Below, in pieces: positions 22,958 to 31,648 of a stretch of 64,000 nucleotides of DNA. Numbering within the stretch: the stretch's first letter is position 1; every line of letters starts with the position of its first letter. The notes under the pieces are model-generated. The model was given only the letters and a program-made list of their open reading frames with translations. It had not been told where the DNA came from and made no database searches. The translations under genes and the position numbers were made by a program. The stretch comes from Streptomyces sp. TRM68416 (GTDB lineage: Bacteria; Actinomycetota; Actinomycetes; Streptomycetales; Streptomycetaceae). Location of the stretch: NCBI RefSeq assembly GCF_014596915.1, contig NZ_JACVWU010000025.1:1-64000 (forward strand), written 5' to 3'.

Positions 22958-23614
22958 TTACGCGTACTCGCCGATGTCCTTGACCATGGCGAAGCCGAGC
23001 CCGTACGCGCTCATGCCTCTGCCGTACGCCCCCACGTGCACGCCCTCCTGCGTGGACCCGGCGAGCACCCACCCGAACTCGGACTCGCGGTAGTGGAAGG
23101 GCGTCGGCACGCCGTCCACGGGCAGGGACAGCGTCGACCACTCGGGGCCGTCCAGATCGTCGGCCAGCGCCCACGCCGTCTCGGTCTGCTGATCCAGCCA
23201 GTCGTCCCGCAGACTGTGGTCCATCTGCCCGGGCCAGGTGAACGACAGCAGCCCCACCCCGGCCAGCCAGGCGGCCGACGAGACCGACGTCGCCTCCAGC
23301 AGCCCCGTGCCGTCCGCACTCCGCCGGGACGGACTCGCGGCCACGGTCACCACAACGGCGAACTTCTCCCGGTCCTCCGTCGCCTCGTTCCGTACGGAGG
23401 GCTCGTCGCCGTGTCCGATCGATCCGTGCTCGACGGCCCCGTCGGCCGCCGTACCGACCTGCATCAGCCAGCGCGGCCCCGTGAACGCCTCGTCGAGGCC
23501 GTACCACGGGAAAGGCGCCAGCAGGTAGCCGTCGACCGTGCGCCGGGCGGAGGGGACCTGCTGTCCGCCCTCCGCGGCCGGCGCCTGCGCGACTGCCCTA
23601 CTCGTCGTCTCCAT
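22958..23614 (-). CDS. Hypothetical protein
   Basis: A 218-residue soluble protein without membrane segments or a signal peptide. It contains many aromatic residues (LLAPFPWYGLDEAF, GLLSFTWPGQMDHSL, FHYRESEFGWVLAG). I do not recognise a family. ATG 23614 is the first start that gives a compact N-terminus; a longer frame to 23710 has no clear ribosome site. It ends in GEYA just before the terminator shared with mrp. Confidence 0.65.
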   Translation of the reverse strand: METTSRAVAQAPAAEGGQQVPSARRTVDGYLLAPFPWYGLDEAFTGPRWLMQVGTAADGAVEHGSIGHGDEPSVRNEATEDREKFAVVVTVAASPSRRSADGTGLLEATSVSSAAWLAGVGLLSFTWPGQMDHSLRDDWLDQQTETAWALADDLDGPEWSTLSLPVDGVPTPFHYRESEFGWVLAGSTQEGVHVGAYGRGMSAYGLGFAMVKDIGEYA

Positions 23615-23833
23615 GTGCCCGGACGCCTCCTCGCTCTCGTCGGATCCGGGCGGCCCGCCCCCCTTCGGGCGTACTCGTCCGGTCCCACAACAACTCGGCA
23701 GCATAGCCACACCGCTGGGAGCAGCCGAGAAACCGGCCGACGCGCGGGGCGCTCCGGGGTCGGGTTCAGGCCGCGCGCGGCCCCCACCGGAGTATGAAAC
23801 GCATCACGTACCAGGGCGGACAGGCCCTACGGC

Positions 23834-24277
23834 TCAGGTGGCGTCCGCGTCGTAGGGCGGGCGCTCCTCGGGCTTCTTCGTCAGGTCGACGCGGTCGCCG
23901 GACGAGGAGGAGGACGAAGGCGACGACGAGGAGGAGGCGGACGAGGACTCGGAGTCGCGGCCGTGGACCGCGTCCGTGACCTCGGCCATCTCCTTCTTCA
24001 GGTCGAAGCCGTTGCGGATCTCCTTGAGTCCCAGCTCGTCGTTGTCCAGCTGCTTGCGGATGAACGTCTTGGGGTTGAGGTCCTCGAACTCGAAGTCCTT
24101 GAACTCCGGCCCGAGTTCGGACCGGATGTCCTGCTTGGCGCTCTCGGAGAACTCGCGGATCTTCCGGATCGTCCGGGTGACGTCCTGGATGACCTTCGGG
24201 AGCTTGTCCGGACCGAAGACGAGCACGGCGAGGACGATGAGCGTCACCAGCTCCAGCGGTCCTATGTCATTGAACAC
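23834..24277 (-). CDS. tatB: Sec-independent protein translocase subunit TatB
   Basis: A 147-residue protein. One N-terminal membrane helix (FNDIGPLELVTLIVLAVLVFGP) with the Glu at its start and the hinge GPDKLPK are typical of TatB, followed by an amphipathic helix and a charged tail. The tail ends in an unusual 25-residue Ser-rich stretch. TatB receives twin-arginine precursors with TatC. GTG 24277 has AAGGAG at 8-nt spacing. The gene follows the HtrA protease gene, as Rv1224 follows Rv1223. TatA and TatC are not in this window. Confidence 0.92.
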   Translation of the reverse strand: MFNDIGPLELVTLIVLAVLVFGPDKLPKVIQDVTRTIRKIREFSESAKQDIRSELGPEFKDFEFEDLNPKTFIRKQLDNDELGLKEIRNGFDLKKEMAEVTDAVHGRDSESSSASSSSSPSSSSSSGDRVDLTKKPEERPPYDADAT

Positions 24278-24426
24278 CTGATGCTCCTTGCGATCCGGGC
24301 CGGGTCCACGGTACCCGGCGATCCCCTGCGACCGGTACTGTCCCGGGACTTCCGCGTGCGGGCACACATGCGGTTTTCCGGGTTCTTTGCCTTGTCAGGC
24401 CCCTTGTGCGGGCCCTTGTGCGGCCG

Positions 24427-26379
24427 TCAGCGCCCGTCGGAGGAGCCGAGGACCAGCGAAATGGTCATTTCCTTGCCGTCGCGCTCAAGCGTCAGCTCCA
24501 GCCGGTCGCCGGGGCGGTGGGCGCGGGTCTTGACGATGAGTTCCTCGCCGGAGTGGACGCGCTGCCCGTCGATCTCGGTGATCACGTCGCCGGGCTCGAT
24601 GCCGGCCCGGTCGCCGGGGCCGCCCGAGGTGACGGCGGGTCCGCCGTCGCTGCCCTTGGTCCCCACGCGTGCGCCGTCGCCCGAGTAGTCCATGTCGAGG
24701 GTGACGCCGATGACCGGGTGGGTGGCCCGGCCGGTGTTGATCAGCTCCTCGGCGACGCGCTTGCCCTGGTTGATCGGAATGGCGAAGCCGAGCCCTATGG
24801 AACCGGCCTGGCCGCGGTCCGGGTCGGCTCCGCCGCCGGCGGAGCGGATGGCCGAGTTGATGCCGATCACCCGGGCCTGGGCGTCCAGGAGGGGGCCGCC
24901 GGAGTTGCCGGGGTTGATGGGCGCGTCGGTCTGCAGCGCGTCCACGTACGACACATCGCTCCCGTCGCTCTCGCCGCCGGCGGTGATGGGCCGCTCCTTG
25001 GCGCTGATGATGCCGGAGGTGACGGTGCCCTCCAGGTCGTAGGGGGCGCCGATGGCGACGACGGGGTCGCCGACCTGGACGTTGTCGGAGTTGCCGAGCG
25101 ACAGGGCGGTCAGCCCGCTGACACCGGTCACCTTGACCACGGCGAGGTCGTATCCGCTGTCCCGTCCCACGACGGTGGCCTCGGCGGTGTCGCCGCTGTG
25201 GAAGGTGACGGAGATCTTGCCGTCGGAGCCGGCCGGTTCGACGACGTGGTTGTTGGTGAGGATGTGGCCGCGCTCGTCGAGGACGAACCCGGTGCCGGTG
25301 CCCTGTTCGCCGGCGCCGGACACATGCAGGGTCACCACGCTGGGCAGCGCCCGCGCGGCGATTCCGGCCACGCTGTCCGGGGCGCGCCCCGTGGGCTCCG
25401 CCGCGGCCTGCGGCAGCTCCACTCCGCCGCCGACCCCGCCGTTGCGCTCCAGGTACGCCCCTACGACGCCGCCGACGCCCCCGGAGACGAGCGCGAGCAG
25501 TACGGCCCCGGTGAGCAGCGCCCTGCGCACCCGCTTGCGCCGCTGCTCCGTGGTGGTCACGGCGGCGCCGTTCTGCTGGAGGGGGGCGGCGGGCAGGGGG
25601 GTCGGGGCCCAGGGGTCGTAGTTCTGCCAGGGGGTGGCGGCCGGGGCGGACGGGCTGACGGGGCTGGGGGTGCCGGTGGCCGGGGCCGGGGGCGGGCCGA
25701 GAGGGCTGTGGGTGCCGCCGGAGGCCGGGGGCGGGCTGAGAGGGCTGTGGGCGCCGGTGGCCGGTGGCGGACCGACGTGGCCTGCGGTGTCGGAAGCCGG
25801 CGGCGGCTGCGTGCCGGGGGCCTCATGGGGCGGCGCCGCCGGTATCGCCGTACCACCGGCGGGGGTTGCCGCCGGGTGCTGCACGGGAGGGGCGGGCGCC
25901 CAGGGGCCCGGCTCACCGTACGGCGGGGTGCTGTAGGGGTCGGGGTCGTGCAGGGGCCGGGGCCGCTCGTCCACGGGGCCGGCAGGGCCAGGGGGCGCTA
26001 CGGTCCGACCGGCGTCGGACGCGGACGGCACAGCGGCCTCCACGGCCTCGGACGTAGACGGCACCACGGCCTCTACGGCCTCGGACGCGATCGGAGCCAC
26101 AGCGTCGACCGTGTCGGGCCGGGTCGGCGGCACGGCCTGACCGGCGTCCGACGCGGACGGCGGCACGGCCTCCGCGTCCGGGCGGGTCAGTTCGTAGTCG
26201 CCGTCGTCGGGGGACGGTGACGGCACCGTCTCCGGCCCGCCGACCTCGGGGCGCTTCAGCTCGAAGTCCCCGTCCTCGTTCGGAACCGGTGTCGGCGGAG
26301 CCCCTTCCGTCTGGCCCTCGGGGCCCTGGAGCCGAGGCCGGCTCCACCATTTCGCCTTCGTGGGCTTCCCCTCGTCCAT
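24427..26379 (-). CDS. HtrA/DegP-type serine protease with PDZ domain
   Basis: A 650-residue protein. The first 280 residues are a cytoplasmic Pro/Ala-rich region with repeats of the type DGDxELxRP and S-E-A-V-E-A. A membrane helix follows at about 287-310. The trypsin-like protease domain shows His in TNNHVV (about 377), Asp in YDLAVVKV (about 410) and Ser in NPGNSGGP (about 492). One PDZ domain covers about 545-645. The active site faces outside, where it degrades misfolded envelope proteins. Gene order sigma, anti-sigma, htrA, tatB equals M. tuberculosis sigE-rseA-htrA-tatB, so it is probably part of envelope-stress control. Confidence 0.93.
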   Translation of the reverse strand: MDEGKPTKAKWWSRPRLQGPEGQTEGAPPTPVPNEDGDFELKRPEVGGPETVPSPSPDDGDYELTRPDAEAVPPSASDAGQAVPPTRPDTVDAVAPIASEAVEAVVPSTSEAVEAAVPSASDAGRTVAPPGPAGPVDERPRPLHDPDPYSTPPYGEPGPWAPAPPVQHPAATPAGGTAIPAAPPHEAPGTQPPPASDTAGHVGPPPATGAHSPLSPPPASGGTHSPLGPPPAPATGTPSPVSPSAPAATPWQNYDPWAPTPLPAAPLQQNGAAVTTTEQRRKRVRRALLTGAVLLALVSGGVGGVVGAYLERNGGVGGGVELPQAAAEPTGRAPDSVAGIAARALPSVVTLHVSGAGEQGTGTGFVLDERGHILTNNHVVEPAGSDGKISVTFHSGDTAEATVVGRDSGYDLAVVKVTGVSGLTALSLGNSDNVQVGDPVVAIGAPYDLEGTVTSGIISAKERPITAGGESDGSDVSYVDALQTDAPINPGNSGGPLLDAQARVIGINSAIRSAGGGADPDRGQAGSIGLGFAIPINQGKRVAEELINTGRATHPVIGVTLDMDYSGDGARVGTKGSDGGPAVTSGGPGDRAGIEPGDVITEIDGQRVHSGEELIVKTRAHRPGDRLELTLERDGKEMTISLVLGSSDGR

Positions 26380-26502
26380 GTTCTCCCCACAGCTGGCCGC
26401 GGCCGCGACTCGTTGAACTCCGCCACCGCGCCCGGCTGCCTGCCGTGAGCGCGGCCCACCCTGGATTCAACCAGGTTCGTGGGCCGTCGCGCAGAGGCCG
26501 GG

Positions 26503-27468
26503 TCAGCGAGCGGTGGTGGAAGGAGAGGAGGTGGCGTCGGGGACGGGTGCGGCGAGGAGGCCGGGGGTGGTGATCTCCGGAGCGGTGTGCCAGGACGTGA
26601 GGGTGAGCGGCGGGGCGGCGCTGAGCGGGCGTATCAGGGGGGACATGGCGGCCGCACCGGCCACGACGGGCGTGGTGAGCGAGGTGCCGGACGCATGGTC
26701 CTGGGCCGGTCCCGGTACGCCCGGCAGCAGCGGCGCGGAGACCGCGGTCGAGGCCACCGGGGCTTCGCCGAGGGCCCGCTGGCCCTGTGCCAGCAGCGGT
26801 GTGGTACCGCGGCGGCGCTGGCTGTCGGGGGCCGTCGAGGCACCGGCGCCCGGCGAGCGCACCGGCGTCACATTGCTCCCGGAACCGGAACCGCCACGGG
26901 CCTCCGCGTCCGTGGGCACCCCGGTGGTGACACCGCCGAGCGCGATCGCGGCCAGCGACACCGCTCCGGCGGCGACGAGCGTGAACCGCAGCCCGCGCGA
27001 GGTCGACCGCTCGGCGTCCTGACGGCCGACGGAGTGAATGCGGAAGCCGCTCGGTGCGGGGTCCGCGAGCGCGGGGGCATGAGCGCGCGAGGGGACGTAG
27101 TCGAACTCGAACCGCTCGCCCCGCTTCACTCCGAAGACCCCGGTGGTGCCGGGCCGCTCGGACAGCCCGCCGAACGGCCCCCCGCCCAGCGGCGGGCCAC
27201 CGCTGTCCGGGTCACCTCCCGCGGGGAGTCCCTGGAGCCGGGCCAGGAAGCTCTCGGAGGGGGGCGGCGGGGCCGCCTCCGCGAAGACGTTCTTCAGTCG
27301 GCGCTGGGCGTCGGCCTCGGCCTTGCACCTGGCGCAGGTGGCCAGGTGGGCGAGGACCCGCTCGCGCGACTCATGACCGAGCTCCCCGTCCACCAGGGCG
27401 GAGAGTCGGTCTCCCAGATGCTGCTCGGCGAGGCGTCGCTCGCCGGGGCCAGGCCGTGATCCACTCAC
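26503..27468 (-). CDS. Zinc-binding anti-sigma factor with membrane anchor
   Basis: A 321-residue protein. The N-terminal anti-sigma domain contains the HxxxCxxC motif (H41, C45, C48), typical of ZAS zinc anti-sigma factors. A membrane helix follows at about 161-184, then a 130-residue external Ala/Pro/Thr-rich tail. It should hold the preceding ECF sigma factor at the membrane until a signal frees it; the next gene, an HtrA protease, is a possible actor. GTG 27468 overlaps the sigma stop codon as GTGA, so translation is coupled one to one. It corresponds to RseA (Rv1222) by position. Confidence 0.88.
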   Translation of the reverse strand: MSGSRPGPGERRLAEQHLGDRLSALVDGELGHESRERVLAHLATCARCKAEADAQRRLKNVFAEAAPPPPSESFLARLQGLPAGGDPDSGGPPLGGGPFGGLSERPGTTGVFGVKRGERFEFDYVPSRAHAPALADPAPSGFRIHSVGRQDAERSTSRGLRFTLVAAGAVSLAAIALGGVTTGVPTDAEARGGSGSGSNVTPVRSPGAGASTAPDSQRRRGTTPLLAQGQRALGEAPVASTAVSAPLLPGVPGPAQDHASGTSLTTPVVAGAAAMSPLIRPLSAAPPLTLTSWHTAPEITTPGLLAAPVPDATSSPSTTAR

Positions 27469-28238
27469 GCGGTCGCGCCCCCTCCCCCCAGCGCGGGCAC
27501 GCGTGCCACGAAGGACCGGCGCTCGGCTCGGGCCTCGGGCGAGCGGTGCGCGAGCGCCTTGCGCAGCTGCGAGCGGCCGCGGTGGATACGGGACCGGACG
27601 GTGCCGAGCTTGACGCCCAGGGTCGCGGCGATCTCCTCGTAGGACAGGCCTTCGATGTCGCACAGGACGACGGCGGCGCGGAACTCGGGCGCGAGGGTGT
27701 CGAGGGCCTGCTGGACGTCCGCGTCGAAGTGCGCGTCGTTGAAGACCTGCTGGGGCGACGGCTCGCGGCTGGGCAGGCGCTCCGCGGCGTCCTCGCCGAG
27801 GGCGTCGAAACGGATGCGCTGCTTGCGGCGGACCATGTCCAGGAAGAGGTTGGTCGTGATGCGGTGCAGCCAGCCCTCGAAGGTGCCCGGCGTGTACGTG
27901 GACAGCGAGCGGAAGACGCGGACGAAGACCTCCTGGGTGAGGTCCTCGGCGTCGTGCTGATTGCCGGTGAGGCGGTAGGCCAGACGGTAGACGCGGCCAC
28001 TGTGCGTGCTGACGATCTCCTCCCACGTGGGCGGAGTCCACGCCTGCACGTCCGCGTCGGTGGAGAAGGTCGCGGTCTGGGTGCAGTCGTTGGCGTGGCT
28101 GGGGTCAGCAGCGGTGTCGTTCACGGATTTCGGCCTACCTGCCGATCCGAGAAAGCGCCGCAGCACTCCTCCCCGATCCACAGGCGCAGCCGCACCTCCC
28201 CTGTCGGCTCTGGTGGTGTCCAGTGGAGCCCCTACCAT
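27465..28238 (-). CDS. ECF RNA polymerase sigma factor (SigE-like)
   Basis: A 257-residue ECF sigma factor. Region 2 (about 75-145) contains HDAEDLTQEVFVRVFRSL and FEGWLHRITTNLFLDMVRRK. Region 4 (about 170-225) contains LCDIEGLSYEEIAATLGVKLGTVRSRIHRGR. The first 60 residues are an extension rich in charged residues. ATG 28238 is preceded by GAGG at 7-nt spacing. It is orthologous in position to M. tuberculosis sigE, which governs envelope stress genes. It is divergent from the O-methyltransferase gene, as in M. tuberculosis. Confidence 0.93.
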   Translation of the reverse strand: MVGAPLDTTRADRGGAAAPVDRGGVLRRFLGSAGRPKSVNDTAADPSHANDCTQTATFSTDADVQAWTPPTWEEIVSTHSGRVYRLAYRLTGNQHDAEDLTQEVFVRVFRSLSTYTPGTFEGWLHRITTNLFLDMVRRKQRIRFDALGEDAAERLPSREPSPQQVFNDAHFDADVQQALDTLAPEFRAAVVLCDIEGLSYEEIAATLGVKLGTVRSRIHRGRSQLRKALAHRSPEARAERRSFVARVPALGGGGATA

Positions 28239-28466
28239 AGCCACCTCGCCCGTTAGCTCCGGATAAGCGGTTTTACGAGAATTTGATCTGGGCTGATACG
28301 GCTGGTGCGACTGCGTCAGCACTTGCCGCGGCTCTCGCCCCTCGTCGTGATCCAACCGTGTCCCCCCTGTCGTCTCCCACCCCTTCAAACGCCCGGTCCC
28401 ATCTGCGGGTTCCCGGCCGCAGCGGATACAGTCACGCCCAGGCAACCATGGGGACAGGAGAGGGCC

Positions 28467-29099
28467 ATTACCGGCAACCGGCAGACGAGCTGGGCGTTCG
28501 CCGACGCCTATGTCGCCGAGGACGAAGCGCTGCGCTGGGCCCGCGACCGGGCCCGTGAGGCAGGGCTGCGCTCGGTGTCGCCCGGTACGGGCGCCGCGCT
28601 GCGCTTGCTCGCCGCCACCGTGGACGCCAAGGCGGTCGCGGAGATCGGCACCGGGACCGGCGTCTCCGGCATCCATCTGCTGCACGGCATGCGGCCGGAC
28701 GGAGTACTGACCACGGTGGATCCGGAGCCGGAGCACCAGCAGTTCGCCCGGCAGGCCTTCCGAGCCTCCGGCTTCGCCAGCAACCGGGCCCGGTTCATCC
28801 CCGGCCGTGCCCTGGACGTCCTGCCCCGGCTCGCGGACTCCGGCTACGACCTCGTCTTCTGCGACGGTGACCGGCTGGAGTTCCTTGAATACCTAGCTGA
28901 ATCGTTGCGCCTGCTGCGTCCGGGTGGCCTCGTGGTCTTCGAGGGCGTCTTCGCCAACGGCCGGACGGTGGACTCGGGCCCGCAGCCCACGGAGGTCCTG
29001 CGGCTGCGCGAGCTGCTGCGCGGGGTACGGGAGAGCCCCGACCTGGTGCCCTCGCTGCTGCCGGTGGGCGACGGGCTGCTGTGCGCGGTCAAGCGCTGA
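28467..29099 (+). CDS. SAM-dependent O-methyltransferase, probable ATT start
   Basis: A 210-residue class I methyltransferase of the catechol O-methyltransferase type. Motif I reads VAEIGTGTGVSGIHLL; later motifs are VDPEPEHQQ, YDLVFCDGD and LRPGGLVVFEGV. The substrate is unknown. The family length is about 215 residues (Rv1220c), which fits a start at ATT 28467, 6 nt after GGAG. There is no in-frame ATG or GTG near; the next ones upstream, ATG 28305 and a GTG near 28347, would add 40-54 residues of unlikely sequence. It is divergent from the sigma gene. Confidence 0.85.
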   Translation: MTGNRQTSWAFADAYVAEDEALRWARDRAREAGLRSVSPGTGAALRLLAATVDAKAVAEIGTGTGVSGIHLLHGMRPDGVLTTVDPEPEHQQFARQAFRASGFASNRARFIPGRALDVLPRLADSGYDLVFCDGDRLEFLEYLAESLRLLRPGGLVVFEGVFANGRTVDSGPQPTEVLRLRELLRGVRESPDLVPSLLPVGDGLLCAVKR

Positions 29100-29151
29100 A
29101 GAACACGTACCGACGACAAGTACTGGACGACAAGTACTGAAGAAAACAACC

Positions 29152-29179
29152 GCCCCGGCACCGCGTGCGGTGCCGGGGC
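29152..29179. terminator. Bidirectional terminator between the methyltransferase and DUF3117 genes
   Basis: A perfect 13-bp inverted repeat (29152-29164 and 29167-29179) with a 2-nt centre, between convergent genes. Just before it a 14-bp direct repeat (GGACGACAAGTACT-like, 29111-29139) occurs twice. Confidence 0.85.
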
Positions 29180-29207
29180 AGCTGAAAGGGTAGGGTCGCG
29201 TTCCGCG

Positions 29208-29375
29208 TCAGCCGACGACCTTCTTGAGGGCGTCGCCGAGCGCGTCGGCCTCGTCAGGGGTCAGCTCGACGACGAGCCGACCGCCGCCTTCGAGCGGAAC
29301 GCGCATGACGATGCCCCGCCCCTCCTTGGTCACCTCGAGCGGGCCATCGCCCGTCCGCGGCTTCATGGCCGCCAT
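29208..29375 (-). CDS. DUF3117 small protein
   Basis: The 55-residue protein is highly typical of actinobacteria, starting MAAMKPRTGDGPLEVTKEG and ending DALGDALKKVVG. It is near identical in character to M. tuberculosis Rv1211. A good ribosome site (GGAAGGGGAAC) precedes ATG 29375. It is probably a beta-sheet protein plus one helix. Function is unknown. It is an independent transcript bounded by a terminator. Confidence 0.92.
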   Translation of the reverse strand: MAAMKPRTGDGPLEVTKEGRGIVMRVPLEGGGRLVVELTPDEADALGDALKKVVG

Positions 29376-29735
29376 GCTCGTTCCCCTTCCTGAAACCAGC
29401 TCATCGTCAAAGCCGACGGCCCCTGGGAGGGCACGCGTGATCCGGGAAGGACACGCGACACCGGCATCGAACACATTGCTTCCAAGCCATTATCCCGCAT
29501 CTCAGGACCCGATGACCAACATCGGTCGGCATCGCTTGGGCAACGCGCGCGAGCAAAACCACTCAATTCGGCGATGTGACTGCGATACTGCGCCACCGCG
29601 CGCTTGTCCGCCGAACGGAAACCGCCCGGATTTCTTTGACGCAGGTCACACGTCCGCTTCCGGCGATCTCCGCCATGCTGTCCTCAGAGACGAGCCAGAC
29701 ACCGGACTGAGCCGCGACACCGGAGGGGACACACC
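29376..29735. other. Divergent promoter region of the DUF3117 and enoyl-CoA hydratase genes
   Basis: A 360-bp gap with more AT than its surroundings at 29470-29640. A perfect 6-bp inverted repeat, CCGATG / CATCGG with 5-nt spacing (29509-29525), could be an operator. TTTGACGCAGG near 29636 has a -35-like TTGACG facing the hydratase gene, but I see no good -10. No gene was found. Confidence 0.45.
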
Positions 29736-30527
29736 ATGGCAGACACCGTGCTCTACGAGGTGAGCGACGGACTCGCGACGATCACGCTGAACCGCCCCGA
29801 GGCGATGAACGCGCTGAACATCGAGACGAAGGTCGCCCTGCGGGAGGCGGTGACCGCGGCGGGCGCGGACGACGCCGTACGGGCCGTGCTGCTGACCGCG
29901 GCCGGGGAGCGGGCCTTCTGCGTGGGGCAGGACCTGAAGGAGCACATCGGGCTGCTGGCCGAGGGCTCCGGCCAGGTGATGAGCACGGTGAAGGAGCACT
30001 ACAACCCGATCGCCAGGGCCCTGACGGAGATGAGCAAGCCGGTGGTGGCCGGGGTGAACGGTGTCGCGGCGGGGGCCGGGTTCGGTTTCGCGCTGGCCGC
30101 GGACTACCGGGTCGTGGCCGACTCGGCCGCCTTCAACACGTCGTTCGCCGGGGTCGCGCTGACCGCGGACTCGGGGATCTCCTGGACGCTGCCGCGGGTG
30201 GTCGGGCCCGGGCGGGCCGCCGATCTGCTGCTCTTCCCGCGCAACATCAAGGCGCAGGAGGCCCTGGAGCTGGGGATCGCCAACCGGGTGGTGCCCGCGG
30301 GTGAGCTGCGGGCCGAGGCCGAGAAGGTGGCCCGGGCGCTGGCCGAGGGGCCGACGGTGGCATACGCGGCGATCAAGGAGGCCGTGGCCTACGGGGCCAC
30401 GCACTCCCTGGCCGAGACGCTGGAGAAGGAGGACGAGCTGCAGACCCGGGCGGGGGCGTCCGAGGACCATGCGATCGCCGTGCGGGCCTTCGTGAACAAG
30501 GAGAAGCCGACGTACTTGGGTCGCTAG
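29736..30527 (+). CDS. Enoyl-CoA hydratase/isomerase family protein
   Basis: A 263-residue crotonase-fold protein. The CoA-binding segment is ERAFCVGQDLKEH (about 62-74), and the oxyanion-hole segment is VNGVAAGAGFGFALAADYRV (about 107-126). The acidic residue usual for hydration around residue 117 is replaced by Gly (AGAGFG), while Asp in LTADSG (about 145) aligns with the second acid, so the protein resembles PaaG-type isomerases more than classical hydratases. A GGAGGGG site precedes ATG 29736. It is probably involved in fatty or aromatic acid breakdown; the exact reaction is uncertain. Confidence 0.87.
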   Translation: MADTVLYEVSDGLATITLNRPEAMNALNIETKVALREAVTAAGADDAVRAVLLTAAGERAFCVGQDLKEHIGLLAEGSGQVMSTVKEHYNPIARALTEMSKPVVAGVNGVAAGAGFGFALAADYRVVADSAAFNTSFAGVALTADSGISWTLPRVVGPGRAADLLLFPRNIKAQEALELGIANRVVPAGELRAEAEKVARALAEGPTVAYAAIKEAVAYGATHSLAETLEKEDELQTRAGASEDHAIAVRAFVNKEKPTYLGR

Positions 30528-30542
30528 AGATCCAGTGCGCCC

Positions 30543-31127
30543 CTAAAGGGCCCCGCTTCTCGCTACGCACGTCTCCAAGTGGTCGTCCACCAGGCCGCAC
30601 GCCTGCATCAGGGCGTACGCCGTGGTCGGGCCCACGAATCTCAGGCCCCGCTTCTTCAGGGCCTTGGACAGGGCCGTCGACTCCGGGGTGATCGCGGGGA
30701 CGTCGGCGAGGGTCTTCGGGGCCGGGCGCGGGTCGGGGGCGTGGGACCAGATCAGGGTGTCCAGGTCGCCCTCGGCCCAGTCGGCCAGCACGCGTGCGTT
30801 GGCGAGCGTGGCGTCGATCTTGGCCCGGTTGCGGATGATGCCCGGGTCGGCGAGGAGGCGTTCGCGGTCCTCGTCCGTGAAGGCCGCCACCTTCTCGATC
30901 CTGAAGTCGGCGAAGGCGGTACGGAAGCCGGGGCGGCGGCGCAGGATGGTGATCCAGGACAGGCCGGACTGGAACGCCTCCAGGCTGAGGCGCTCGAAGA
31001 GGGCGTCGTCGCCGTGGACCGGGCGGCCCCACTCCTCGTCGTGGTACGTCACGTAGTCCGCGGTGGACAGGGCCCAGGGGCAGCGCGGTCTGCCGTCCGG
31101 GCCCGCGACCGCCGTACCGTCGCTCAC
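30543..31127 (-). CDS. tag: DNA-3-methyladenine glycosylase I
   Basis: A 194-residue helix-hairpin-helix glycosylase that removes 3-methyladenine from alkylated DNA. Family marks: CPWALS with the first zinc cysteine, YHDEEWG with zinc histidine and binding-pocket Glu, FRIEKVAAF, and the C-terminal LVDDHLETC giving the last His and Cys of the zinc snap. GTG 31127 overlaps the stop of the DivIVA-like gene as GTGA. Its neighbour order, DivIVA-like then tag then DUF3117, equals Rv1209-Rv1210-Rv1211. Confidence 0.94.
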   Translation of the reverse strand: MSDGTAVAGPDGRPRCPWALSTADYVTYHDEEWGRPVHGDDALFERLSLEAFQSGLSWITILRRRPGFRTAFADFRIEKVAAFTDEDRERLLADPGIIRNRAKIDATLANARVLADWAEGDLDTLIWSHAPDPRPAPKTLADVPAITPESTALSKALKKRGLRFVGPTTAYALMQACGLVDDHLETCVARSGAL

Positions 31128-31477
31128 TGCTGGTCCTCCGGTGCCGGCTTGTCCATGGGGACCTGGGCGGTGGTACGGGCTCCGGCCAGCGCGGACTCCA
31201 GGTCGGCGATGCGGGCGTCGCGCTCGGCGAGTTCCGCGCCGAGGCGGCTGAGGGCGTCGTCGACGTCCGCCATGCGGTAGCCGCGGGCGGCGAGCGGGAA
31301 GCGCAGGCTCTCGATGTCGGCGCGGCTGACCGGCCGGTCGTACGGCAGCGGGTCCTGGAGGCGCTCGGGGGCGGCCTCGGGCAGCGGGCCGCCGCCCTCG
31401 CCGCCGCCCACCACCGCGAGGGTCACCGCGGCGACCACGACGGCGAGCGCCACGACCAGGAACAAGAACATAACCAT
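31124..31477 (-). CDS. DivIVA-domain-like membrane protein
   Basis: A 117-residue protein. A membrane helix at the N-terminus (MVMFLFLVVALAVVVAAVTL) is followed by a short linker and a DivIVA N-domain-like motif: IESLRFPLAARGYRMADVDDALSRL (about 64-88), then a short coiled coil. DivIVA domains recognise curved membranes at poles or septa; this one is anchored. ATG 31477 is chosen because it sets the helix at the very start. The gene is coupled to tag by a 4-bp overlap. Function in growth or division is inferred only. Confidence 0.82.
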   Translation of the reverse strand: MVMFLFLVVALAVVVAAVTLAVVGGGEGGGPLPEAAPERLQDPLPYDRPVSRADIESLRFPLAARGYRMADVDDALSRLGAELAERDARIADLESALAGARTTAQVPMDKPAPEDQQ

Positions 31478-31648
31478 CGCTGAGGTCCCCACGGTCGGTG
31501 CATGTGTGCGGTCGAATGTGTCAGGGTCCGATCGTGCCATGCGAGTCCGACAGTTAGGGTCGCAGACGGCCGATGAGCAGGCGGCCGACGATGAGGAAGC
31601 CGGCGATCAGGCGGCCGACGGTCAGGACGTACGGGAGAGGTTCAGGGG

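Noticed and set aside
26503..28041. 512-codon version of the anti-sigma gene
   Set aside because: Its first 190 codons are a shadow of the sigma factor. GTG 27468 overlaps the sigma stop and precedes the zinc anti-sigma domain.
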